A stretch of DNA of 64,000 bases from Arcticibacter svalbardensis MN12-7 (GTDB taxonomy: Bacteria; Bacteroidota; Bacteroidia; Sphingobacteriales; Sphingobacteriaceae), in assembly GCF_000403135.1 (NCBI RefSeq), contig NZ_AQPN01000103.1, positions 1-64,000 on the forward strand. The letters are read 5' to 3'. The notes below the pieces were generated by a model that was given only the letters and a program-made list of their open reading frames with translations, was not told the DNA's origin and ran no database searches. A program made the position numbers and the translations under genes. How positions within the stretch are numbered: the stretch's first letter is position 1; each line of letters starts with the position of its first letter. Positions 1-7,726 of the stretch are shown piece after piece.

Positions 1-30
1 ATCGCAGGTAAATTACCTGCGATTTTTTTT
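1..30 (+). terminator. Rho-independent terminator at the left edge
   Basis: A perfect inverted repeat (ATCGCAGGTAA / TTACCTGCGAT) is followed by an eight-T run, so it is oriented to stop plus-strand transcription arriving from outside the window. It lies 20 bp beyond the stop of the minus-strand receptor gene and could also serve that gene if A-rich sequence precedes position 1, which cannot be seen. Confidence 0.8.
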
Positions 31-50
31 ATGAGATTGTTAGTTCCTTA

Positions 51-3000
51 TTAGAATGCATAACGGATACCAAGCTGAGCTTGATACGGGTTGCCGGATG
101 GTGTTACTATGCCTGAGTTATTTACACGGTAGTTAAATACTTTGTTAGCAGCATCAAAATTAGGTAATGCAGCTGTGCCTGTGGTTGCAGGAACACCTAA
201 TGCATATAGGGCTTGTGTACCCAGTGATTCATTCACTCCCCATTTCTTATTGAGTAAGTTGGCTACGTTAAATATATCGGCTGAGAACTCAACGCTCTGT
301 GTTTTGAAAATGTTTATCTTTTTGCTTACTCTTAAGTCAAAGATTCCGTAAAAACTATTTATACCTCCGTTTCTTTCGGCCATTTGTCCGGAGTATTTAA
401 GAATGTAATCTTTTAAACTCTGACTTGCATCAGGATTATCTAAAATGGCCTGTAAGCCTGTACGAATATTTTCTGGTACACTTTGATTGTCTTTATCAAA
501 GATATAAGCTAAATCATTTGTTCCTGCAACGAAATCAGCATTTGTATTACCTCCGGATAATAAAGAATATCTTGTCCCGCCAATACCTGAATAGCGAACG
601 CCTATGCTTACACCATAAAAAGTAGGTAATGTACCATAAAATACTACTTTATGTCTGAACTGATTATCTGAATAACTCATTTTGCTTAAGTCGCGCGGGT
701 CATCCTTCACTGGTAAAGATAATGTTGCTGTATTAGCGACGTTACCATTATAGGAAGTGTTATCTTTCGTATCATTCAGTGTATAGCTAATGGTAATTGC
801 GCCATCTTTTAAATACTGGTAAGTTCCGTCTACAACTACGGCAAACTGGTTTACCTTGCCCTTACTGTTCAATTCTAAAACACGACCTAGTTTTTGACTG
901 ATACGACCTTGTTGCCAGTCGCCTGCTCCATTTACTGGCATCGTACTTAAGGGTACATATACTCCGCGGTTATCCTCATTGGCAAGGGTAAAATAAGGAT
1001 CAACTGCCATGTTACGGTCCACATACATATAGTTATGACGTCCAAGGGTAGCATAACCAGTAATGCCTAGTTTAATACGGTCAGTGATAAACTGACTGTA
1101 AGATAAGTTGGCCTTGTAAATGACCGGGACTTGCGCATCGGTGGCGTTGGTATTAATAGTAGGTAATTGAAAGGCTTCTAAAGTAGGGGTGGTAGATGGA
1201 TCATTGCGATATCCGATAAAGTTTGGGGTAGGAACATTGGCACCCCTTACATCCACTGTGCCTAAGTGTTTACCGTCAAAAGTCAGGTTGTTAATGGTGA
1301 CATAATTATTGATATCTGATGCAAAAATCCCTGCTCCTAAACGTATAAAATCAGTGTGTCTTTCATTTACGTCCCAGGTAAATTGTAGACGGGGCTGAAT
1401 TAGGAATGATGTAAGTTTGTTATCGGTACGAATTCCTAATTCATCTAATACCAGCTGATTTAAAGGTGAAGTTGGATAATCACTATAATCAACGCGCAAT
1501 CCGCCAATCATATCTAGTCCTGTTGCCAGTGTAGTTTGCATCTGTCCGTAAAGTGCTGTATTTAAAATGCCTGCTTTTACACTTGGATCATCAACCAGGG
1601 GAACCTCTCTATAGTATCGGTATGGCGTCAGATTATCAAAATTTGTAAGGGCAGTAACGCCGGTTGAGTTTGTAAAATGGAAACGTCCGTTTACCTCACT
1701 GCCATACGTAGAATTTGCATGTGTATACATCAGGTCGAGACCAAAGGTGTACTTAATTTTATCGGTATTATAATAGATATTATCAACCAGCTGAATTACA
1801 TTATTAGTGAAACCTTCCTGAGCAAAGCGATGGCCTCCAAGTTCAATATTAGTTGATTTAGTCGTGCCGTCATTTATAACTGAAGATATACTTTCTACTA
1901 TTGCCCTTGGGATATTTGCTGCTGGCAATTGATCACCCGGACTGCTTTCCTGAAAGGTATACAAGTGTTGTAATTTTAATTCATTTGTAAATTTTGGATT
2001 TATTGATGTACGTAAGGTAGCTAAAAGACTGTTGTCTACATTTTTATCATTGGCATACGATTCATATAAGTTAATAGTGGTATTATCTTCCAATCCTAAT
2101 TTATTTCTATCATTGGTGTAATTATCGCGGATGGTTAGAAGGTTTTTATCGTTGATCTGCCAGTCCAAACGTGCGAATGCAGCATCAGAACCCCTGCTTT
2201 TATCAAAGGATCCAAATTGATCGGAACTGGCTACACCATATTTTTGGCGTGCAATGGTTAAAAAGTTATCCAGGGTAGACTGAGTAATGTTAAAGCGGCT
2301 TTCGTCTGTAGGAGATTGAACATCGGCAATAATTAATGGCCGGGAGTCTTGCTGATGGTCCCAAGCCATGAAAAAGTGTAACTTATCTTTAATAATAGGT
2401 CCTCCAAGGGAGAAGCCATATTGGTAAGTGGAATAATCAATATTACGTGTATTGCCTCTGATGTCATAAGGGCTTGCTAACCAATCGGCACGGCCATAAG
2501 TAAAAGCACTTCCGGTAAGCGTGTTTGTTCCCGCTTTGGTAACCGCACTTACAGTACCACCTCCGCTGCGTCCATATATAACGTCATATTGATTGGTTAC
2601 TACTTTGAATTCTCGAACAGCCTCGATGGATATTGAATATGGCGCACCGCTTCGGCTTGTTGTCGATCCAGCTGAAGTTGGGTTTTTAGCGTTCATCCCA
2701 TCAATTGTGTAATTTGTCGATGATCCTAGTTGTCCGGAAATATTTCCACCTCTGCTTAATGGAGAAAGTTCCATTAAAGATGTGAAGTTACGCCCGTTTA
2801 CTGGCAGTTTCGTAATGTCCCTTGCTGAAATTGCCGTTGCTGCACCTAAGTTCTCTGTTTTGTTTTTTAATCCTGATCCGATAACTTCAACTACAGCAAG
2901 GCTTTCTACTGCGTCACGGATAGTAAGGTTGACAGATAACGCATCGCCCTGATTGAGTGAATAACCTGTTCTTTTTTGTTGACCAAAACCAATGTATGTG

Positions 3001-3248
3001 ACGGATACAGTGTAAGGCGTTCCTAAAGGCAATTCCTTAAATGTGTAAACTCCTTTAGCATTGGAAGTGGTAGTGGTAGTAAAGCCGGTTGACTCATTTC
3101 GAACTTTTACCGATGCACCTGCAACCGGCTTATTTAAATGATCTGTAATTGTGCCGGAGATGGATGCCTGGGTGGTTTGAGCCTGCAGTTTGTTAGTTGT
3201 AAAACAAACTAATAGTACAAACATTGCTGAGTAAAGCAGTTGTTTCAT
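51..3248 (-). CDS. Oar-like TonB-dependent receptor with carboxypeptidase-regulatory-like N-terminus
   Basis: A 1065-residue outer-membrane receptor. It has a Sec signal peptide (residues 1-23, ending LQAQ), then a carboxypeptidase-regulatory-like beta-sandwich (about 27-115, with the GVYTFKELPLG and YIGFG hallmarks). A plug domain follows (about 120-240, including the NGRNFTSL and GGGTVSAVTKAGTN segments), then a long beta-barrel ending in an aromatic C-terminal strand (IRYAF). This is the Oar family layout: a TonB-dependent transporter without a SusD partner. It is a full-length paralogue of the receptor at 58143-61346; both share YNGNVANT and YSDNQFR in the barrel. No sigma/FecR gene is adjacent. 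The ligand is unknown. On the minus strand a TACTTTCG box, one base off the Bacteroidetes -7 consensus, lies about 25 bp upstream of the ATG. Confidence 0.93.
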   Translation of the reverse strand: MKQLLYSAMFVLLVCFTTNKLQAQTTQASISGTITDHLNKPVAGASVKVRNESTGFTTTTTSNAKGVYTFKELPLGTPYTVSVTYIGFGQQKRTGYSLNQGDALSVNLTIRDAVESLAVVEVIGSGLKNKTENLGAATAISARDITKLPVNGRNFTSLMELSPLSRGGNISGQLGSSTNYTIDGMNAKNPTSAGSTTSRSGAPYSISIEAVREFKVVTNQYDVIYGRSGGGTVSAVTKAGTNTLTGSAFTYGRADWLASPYDIRGNTRNIDYSTYQYGFSLGGPIIKDKLHFFMAWDHQQDSRPLIIADVQSPTDESRFNITQSTLDNFLTIARQKYGVASSDQFGSFDKSRGSDAAFARLDWQINDKNLLTIRDNYTNDRNKLGLEDNTTINLYESYANDKNVDNSLLATLRTSINPKFTNELKLQHLYTFQESSPGDQLPAANIPRAIVESISSVINDGTTKSTNIELGGHRFAQEGFTNNVIQLVDNIYYNTDKIKYTFGLDLMYTHANSTYGSEVNGRFHFTNSTGVTALTNFDNLTPYRYYREVPLVDDPSVKAGILNTALYGQMQTTLATGLDMIGGLRVDYSDYPTSPLNQLVLDELGIRTDNKLTSFLIQPRLQFTWDVNERHTDFIRLGAGIFASDINNYVTINNLTFDGKHLGTVDVRGANVPTPNFIGYRNDPSTTPTLEAFQLPTINTNATDAQVPVIYKANLSYSQFITDRIKLGITGYATLGRHNYMYVDRNMAVDPYFTLANEDNRGVYVPLSTMPVNGAGDWQQGRISQKLGRVLELNSKGKVNQFAVVVDGTYQYLKDGAITISYTLNDTKDNTSYNGNVANTATLSLPVKDDPRDLSKMSYSDNQFRHKVVFYGTLPTFYGVSIGVRYSGIGGTRYSLLSGGNTNADFVAGTNDLAYIFDKDNQSVPENIRTGLQAILDNPDASQSLKDYILKYSGQMAERNGGINSFYGIFDLRVSKKINIFKTQSVEFSADIFNVANLLNKKWGVNESLGTQALYALGVPATTGTAALPNFDAANKVFNYRVNNSGIVTPSGNPYQAQLGIRYAF

Positions 3249-3339
3249 AAGGTGTTTAGTTTTCGATCAGCGAAAGTAACGGCCTAATGTTATCTTACTT
3301 ATGTTTTAATATTAAGGAATGTTTAAGGACGGAGATAAA

Positions 3340-4620
3340 TCAGTGTAGCTCTTCATCTTCAAACAAATAGCCACTGTACGCAAGTCCTTGTGCTACACTT
3401 TTAAAGTTATCTCCAGAATTGATTTCTAGGTGTGGAAACGAAGTTTTGAAGAGATTTTGAACAGATGCTACCATGGAGGTTCCTCCTGTAAGAAACAGGC
3501 TGTTGATATCTTCTGTGCGTATCTGATTCGCCGCCATGAATTCGTTTAAGTACACACGGATCTTGTTGATATCCCTTTCGATGATTGCATTGTATTGTGA
3601 CAGGGAAACGACCTCGTTAATTTCAATATCCCTGTTGGAATAAAGAAAAGTAGAGCTCTGCTGACTGGAAAGATCAATCTTTGTTTTTTCAATGGACTGG
3701 AATACGGAATAGCCGAGGTTATGATCAATCAGCGTAATCAGGTTTTTGAATTTGCGGTTATTTTTGGAGAAGTAATAGTAATCATCAATGTCCTTCCTGA
3801 TTCTGCTGCCATTGAAAAAGTTCATTTTATCCCAAGAGCAGATATTGGCGAATAGTGAATTGGGGACGTTAAGGATCTTTCCTGGCGTGGCTTCATAGGG
3901 TGTATCTTTTCCAAAATAGGGTGTTCCTCTTTCCCACATGAAGGCTGAATCGAAGCTATCTCCTCCAATGTAAATTCCTCCTGTAGCAAGTAGGTTGTTT
4001 TTCCGGTCAATGCTGCCTACTTTTTCAGGGTCAAGTACCAGATAGGTGAAGTCTGTTGTTCCTCCTCCTAAATCGGCTACCAATACATTTTCTTTTTTAC
4101 GAAGCGTTTTCTCGTATGCATAGGCTGCTCCTATGGGTTCGAACTGAAAACGGACATGTTTAAATCCGGCGAGTTGAGCGGCTTTGGTGAGTCGGTTTTG
4201 TGCAAGGGTATCCTTTTGGGTGCTGTCATCATCAAAGAAAACAGGACGGCCTATAACTACCTTTTGGGCTTCTTGTCCTGTCATGGCATCTGCTCTGGCT
4301 TTTAGCTCTTTTAAAATGATAGCTACAAGGTCGGATGCGTCGTATGCTTTGTTTTGAATGCGTGTTTGGGTGAAGCTGCTTCTGGATAAGATTTGTTTGA
4401 CTGATTTAATGAACCGCCCTTTCATACCATCCTGCAGGTAGGCTGAAATGGCATTTTCTCCCACAACGTATTCTTCATTATTTGTGGTACTCCGGTCTTG
4501 TGGAAAATAAATCAGGGAAGGAATGATTAGGGTCGTGAGGATTTCTTGTTTCTCTTCATCGTAAATAGATAAAGCCGAATTTGTCGTTCCAAAATCTATT
4601 CCATACAAATATTTCTTCAT
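3340..4620 (-). CDS. Short Hsp70-family (YegD-like) ATPase
   Basis: A 426-residue protein of the Hsp70/actin ATPase fold. The phosphate-1 loop is at residues 9-15 (DFGTTNS), phosphate-2 at 183-190 (DLGGGTTD), and the adenosine-binding motif at about 377-382 (LTGGTS). It is much shorter than DnaK (about 640) and ends soon after the nucleotide-binding domain, so it lacks the peptide-binding domain and lid. That resembles E. coli YegD-type proteins. It has no signal peptide and is presumably cytoplasmic. Its client or function is unknown. It is transcribed toward the receptor gene with a 91-bp gap, so the two could be co-transcribed. A TATACTTTCG box lies about 50 bp upstream of the ATG on the minus strand. 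Confidence 0.88.
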   Translation of the reverse strand: MKKYLYGIDFGTTNSALSIYDEEKQEILTTLIIPSLIYFPQDRSTTNNEEYVVGENAISAYLQDGMKGRFIKSVKQILSRSSFTQTRIQNKAYDASDLVAIILKELKARADAMTGQEAQKVVIGRPVFFDDDSTQKDTLAQNRLTKAAQLAGFKHVRFQFEPIGAAYAYEKTLRKKENVLVADLGGGTTDFTYLVLDPEKVGSIDRKNNLLATGGIYIGGDSFDSAFMWERGTPYFGKDTPYEATPGKILNVPNSLFANICSWDKMNFFNGSRIRKDIDDYYYFSKNNRKFKNLITLIDHNLGYSVFQSIEKTKIDLSSQQSSTFLYSNRDIEINEVVSLSQYNAIIERDINKIRVYLNEFMAANQIRTEDINSLFLTGGTSMVASVQNLFKTSFPHLEINSGDNFKSVAQGLAYSGYLFEDEELH

Positions 4621-4840
4621 GGCAAATGGGAATAATTATTCAGCGATGTATAAACCAGAATAACCGGGCGGCGAAAGTATAAAAAAAATTTGAATTATCC
4701 TGATGCGTGACGGAGAAATATATTTATTGCAGAGCGCATTTTATTATGGAATATGACTGGTGTAATCACAAATGTGTATAAAAAGAGACGTAGCTATCCT
4801 GTTTTTTAGACCTTAAAAACTAACCTTAAAATTTAATAAA

Positions 4841-5449
4841 ATGGCAAAGTTAGATCTTTATAACCAAGAGTGGATTGACGTCATATTTACTGGTCGCAAC
4901 CAAGAGTACGGTGCTTATCAGTTAAGAAAGGATAATAGCAGGATGACTAATCTGGCTATGTTTTTAGGCGCACTATTTTTTACTTTGATCATAAGTGCTC
5001 CGTTGATTTCCAGATATATTAAAGGGACGGGTTCGAATGATAGAATTGTGGAAATTGTACCAACGGATTTAACCCCGATTGCTCCTTCTGCGGTTGATAA
5101 ACTGGCACCTCCTCCTCTTAAAGTAGTGGAGCCTCCTCAGACAAGGGAAAATCAGGTGAAATACCCTGGTGGGTTATCTAAATTCTATTTATATATCGGT
5201 AAAAATTACATTTATCCTGCTTCAGCAAGGGAAAGTGGTGTTTCTGGAAGAATAGTGATGAGTTTTATAGTGGAGAAAGATGGTAGTTTAACGGATATAA
5301 AGGTGCTGAAAGATATGGGTATGGGCACTGGTGAGGCAGCAATAAGACTGTTGGAAAAAACAATTAAGTGGCGTGCCGGAGTTCAAAATGGTAGAGCAGT
5401 ACGGGTTCAGTATACACTGCCGATCATGTTGAATTTAGAGGGACAGTAA
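4841..5449 (+). CDS. tonB: Energy transducer TonB
   Basis: A 202-residue Bacteroidetes-type TonB. A cytoplasmic N-terminal segment (about 1-35, NQEYGAYQLRKDNS) is followed by one transmembrane helix (about 40-60), a proline-containing periplasmic linker (about 75-105, APPPLKVVEPP) and a C-terminal TonB domain (about 115-200, YPASARESGVSGRIVMSF and the terminal YTLPIMLNL strand). It would couple the proton motive force to outer-membrane receptors such as those in this window. The linker is shorter than in proteobacterial TonB. The next gene starts within 35 bp, which suggests a two-gene transcript. No ExbB/ExbD genes are nearby. Confidence 0.92.
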   Translation: MAKLDLYNQEWIDVIFTGRNQEYGAYQLRKDNSRMTNLAMFLGALFFTLIISAPLISRYIKGTGSNDRIVEIVPTDLTPIAPSAVDKLAPPPLKVVEPPQTRENQVKYPGGLSKFYLYIGKNYIYPASARESGVSGRIVMSFIVEKDGSLTDIKVLKDMGMGTGEAAIRLLEKTIKWRAGVQNGRAVRVQYTLPIMLNLEGQ

Positions 5450-5482
5450 ATGATATTGCAGAAAAAGGGATACTTTTGTGTT

Positions 5483-6010
5483 ATGAAAAACTTGAGATTT
5501 ATATTTGCTGCTGCCGGAGTGCTGGCACTTTCTTCCTGTAGTCAGACTACGAGAACAACGGATAAGAATAAAGTAGTGGCGGATTCAGTGGCTCAAGAGA
5601 TAAATAGTCTTACTGCACAAAAGGCCCTTTTTGCTGAAATGGAAATTAAGGATACGATAAAAATAGGTGATTTAGTGCAACTGAAATTTACTGTTTATAA
5701 CAAGGCTGACAGCGTTATGCAATTTTGTAAATGGCATACTCCATTTGAACCTTTAATAAGTAAGTATCTGGATATTAAAAATGAAAGTGGAGAAGAAGTT
5801 GCTTATAAAGGTGCCATGGCTAAAAGAATAATGCCCCCTCCAGCAAGTAGTTATATGAAGTTGAATCCTCAGGATAGTGTTTCTATGGATGTTGATTTGT
5901 TAAAGGGCTATGCGATTAACGATGCTGGTAAATATACAATTAGCTATAACAGTGAGAATATGAGTGGACTAGTGGTGAGGGACAGTGTTTCGTTTGTTTA
6001 TATTAAATAG
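5483..6010 (+). CDS. Small lipoprotein resembling the M35-peptidase N-terminal domain
   Basis: The ATG at 5483 is preferred over the in-frame ATG at 5450, because it places a classic lipoprotein signal at the N-terminus (MKNLRFIFAAAGVLALSSC, lipidated Cys at residue 19). The mature part (about 155 residues) looks like an immunoglobulin-like beta-sandwich: an LKFTVYNKADSVMQFCKWHTPFE segment split by a conserved-looking Trp-His-Thr-Pro, GAMAKR, and YTISYN near the end. From memory this pattern matches the domain preceding the catalytic domain of M35-type peptidases and related secreted proteases. No HEXXH protease motif is present, so any role is non-catalytic (binding or inhibition). It follows tonB closely. 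Function is not assigned. Confidence 0.75.
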   Translation: MKNLRFIFAAAGVLALSSCSQTTRTTDKNKVVADSVAQEINSLTAQKALFAEMEIKDTIKIGDLVQLKFTVYNKADSVMQFCKWHTPFEPLISKYLDIKNESGEEVAYKGAMAKRIMPPPASSYMKLNPQDSVSMDVDLLKGYAINDAGKYTISYNSENMSGLVVRDSVSFVYIK

Positions 6011-6015
6011 GATTC

Positions 6016-6234
6016 TCAAACTTCATTGGGATGGTCGTCCTTTCCTGTGTCGGAAAAATGCTTTCTTTGTGCCCTGACAATGGCACTCAATTGTTCATGC
6101 ATGCTGATGATATCGCTGCGCATGATTCTTCTTACGGCATTCTTCTGTAACTCGCCAACTTCATTAATCCGGGTTAGAACTAACCAATAGTACTTTATCT
6201 GGCAGCTACTGAGATGCCAATGATGGAAAATGCA
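6016..6234 (-). pseudogene. Open minus-strand stretch, possible remnant or small gene
   Basis: The minus strand is open from a TAA at 6235-6237 to a TGA at 6016-6018. The encoded tail (ELQKNAVRRIMRSDIISMHE, then an Arg/Lys-rich and acidic end) has the charged, helical look of real protein. The only ATG lies at 6123 and would give 35 residues, so the fuller stretch lacks a good start. It converges on the lipoprotein stop with a 5-bp gap. It may be the 3-prime remnant of a decayed gene or a chance reading frame. Confidence 0.28.
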
Positions 6235-6237
6235 TTA

Positions 6238-6396
6238 TGTATAAATTTATAAAAAAACGAACAGATTAGAATAATTAATTGTCTTGTTTTTGAGATATTT
6301 ATTGGTTTAGCATGAATAATGTGTTGGTTGTTTTCGCTGGCATAGACTTTGTTAATTGATTGTTAAGCAATTTAAACATCTACCTAAAATTTAAGT
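6238..6396. other. A+T-rich intergenic stretch upstream of the 42-residue gene
   Basis: Together with the doubtful minus-strand stretch before it, this fills the gap from 6019 to 6396. It is A+T rich, has no convincing reading frame, and presumably carries the promoter of the small gene that starts at 6397. I could not identify a clear -33/-7 pair. Confidence 0.4.
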
Positions 6397-6525
6397 ATGG
6401 CTGAGAAAAATAATGATAAGGATCCCTGCTGGGACAAGTATGAGCAGGTAGGAATGAAAACTAAAAAAGGGAAGAAAGTACCGAATTGCGTCCCAAAGAA
6501 GGATTCTGGTACGAAGAAAAAGTGA
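6397..6525 (+). CDS. 42-residue lysine-rich small protein with Cys-Trp and Pro-Asn-Cys motifs
   Basis: ATG at 6397 to TGA at 6523-6525 encodes 42 residues. The core motif is DPCWDKYEQVGMKTKKGKKV followed by PNCVP, with a Lys-rich C-terminus. I recall similar PCWDxYExVGxKxKxGKxVPNCVP peptides annotated as hypothetical proteins in phages and bacteria, so this is probably a real gene despite its size. The two Cys residues flanking a basic hairpin could bind a metal or form a disulfide, which is inference. A strong hairpin terminator starts 3 bp after the stop, supporting an independent transcript. Function is unknown. Confidence 0.65.
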   Translation: MAEKNNDKDPCWDKYEQVGMKTKKGKKVPNCVPKKDSGTKKK

Positions 6526-6527
6526 TT

Positions 6528-6580
6528 TTAATAAGTAAACCCTGCGAAAATTATTTTACACGGTTTACTTATTAATTTTT
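6528..6580. terminator. Terminator between convergent small gene and GH16 gene
   Basis: A 14-bp perfect inverted repeat (TTAATAAGTAAACC at 6528-6541, GGTTTACTTATTAA at 6562-6575) with a 20-nt loop is followed by five T residues. It sits between two convergent genes and probably works in both directions. Confidence 0.75.
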
Positions 6581-6590
6581 CAGTAAGGAG

Positions 6591-7439
6591 TTATTTTTCT
6601 ATCATTTTGTACACGCGTGCATAGTCTACTTCCATCACTGCAGGGAAAGCTGTTGGATCCACACCCTCTTTTCCTCCCCAATTTCCACCTACAGCAACAT
6701 TCATTAAGATGTGAAACTTTTTATCGAAAGGCCACGCAGAGAAACCCTTTCCTTCATTTATGAAATTGAATATTTCCTGATCATCAATATATCCTCTTAC
6801 GGCATAAGGGGTCCAATCTAAGCGATAGATATGGAAGTCTGATGTTGCAGTTGGTATCGCTTTAGCATCACCCTTCTGTGTTCCAATCGCGCCATTGTAA
6901 GCATCTGTATGAACGGTGATGTGTACATTATTAGGGTCGTAACCGACATGTTCCATAATATCTATTTCTCCGGATTTTGGCCAGTCACCATAGGAGAAAT
7001 CAGTTGGCAGCATCCAGATGGCTGGCCAAGTGCCTTTGCCTGCTGGTAGTTTAGCTTTAAATACAAACCGACCATATAAAAAATCGCCTTTTCCTTTGGA
7101 TACCATCCGCGCAGATGTATATTCCTTTCCATTAAACGATTCTTTTACGGCGTTTATCTTTAATGTGCCGTTTGAAACTTCAGCGTTTTTTATGGTGTTG
7201 GTATAGTACTCCAATTCATTATTTCCCCATCCGCTACCGCCAATATCATAGCCCCATTTAGTAGCATCAGGCTGACCTGGTGTTTCGAATTCATCTGCCC
7301 ATATGGGTGTAGTTTCAAATGTCCAATTTTTATCAACAGGTGTTTGATCCGGTTTTTCAGGTAAGGGCTTAACATCTGCTTTATTTGAACATGATGTGCT
7401 AATAAATAGAAAGCAATTTAAAATGGTTATTAGAGACAT
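6591..7439 (-). CDS. GH16-family endo-beta-glucanase (laminarinase-like) lipoprotein
   Basis: A 282-residue secreted glycoside hydrolase. The lipobox STSC puts the lipidated Cys at residue 17, so the enzyme is likely anchored in a membrane and exposed outward or to the periplasm. A Pro-rich linker (about 22-38) precedes a GH16 jelly-roll domain. The family signature GEIDIMEHVG gives nucleophile Glu158, Asp160 and acid/base Glu163. Other GH16 hallmarks are WADEFETPG near 47, WPAIWMLP near 138 and the C-terminal MEVDYARVY. The EIDIME form is typical of laminarinase/beta-1,3(4)-glucanases, but the exact substrate cannot be read from sequence. It is a single-gene unit facing away from the regulator at 7727. 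Confidence 0.93.
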   Translation of the reverse strand: MSLITILNCFLFISTSCSNKADVKPLPEKPDQTPVDKNWTFETTPIWADEFETPGQPDATKWGYDIGGSGWGNNELEYYTNTIKNAEVSNGTLKINAVKESFNGKEYTSARMVSKGKGDFLYGRFVFKAKLPAGKGTWPAIWMLPTDFSYGDWPKSGEIDIMEHVGYDPNNVHITVHTDAYNGAIGTQKGDAKAIPTATSDFHIYRLDWTPYAVRGYIDDQEIFNFINEGKGFSAWPFDKKFHILMNVAVGGNWGGKEGVDPTAFPAVMEVDYARVYKMIEK

Positions 7440-7663
7440 AACATTGGGGTTATTGGGTTATAGAACAGGTTTCATTTTATTCAGGTTGTGCCAATGGATA
7501 GTATTAGCATCGCTAGACGGTTTAAAATCTTAAGACAAATATAGATACTCTACAAATGGAACCTGATTTGCCCTCTACAACAATACCTGAACGTGTACCT
7601 TGTTTATGTAAAAACAGTATAATTTTGGTACTACATTACTACTACCCAATGAGAATCATGTTG

Positions 7664-7671
7664 TATATTTG
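7664..7671 (+). promoter_or_regulatory. Candidate -7 box (TATATTTG) upstream of the sensor-regulator
   Basis: TATATTTG matches the Bacteroidetes sigma-ABfr -7 consensus TAnnTTTG and lies 55 bp before the chosen ATG at 7727. No TTTG -33 element is found at the usual spacing, so this is a weak call. Confidence 0.3.
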
Positions 7672-7726
7672 AATAATAAATGCCGTTTTTTTAACCAATA
7701 AACCTATTACGTATTTTAAATTGTTC

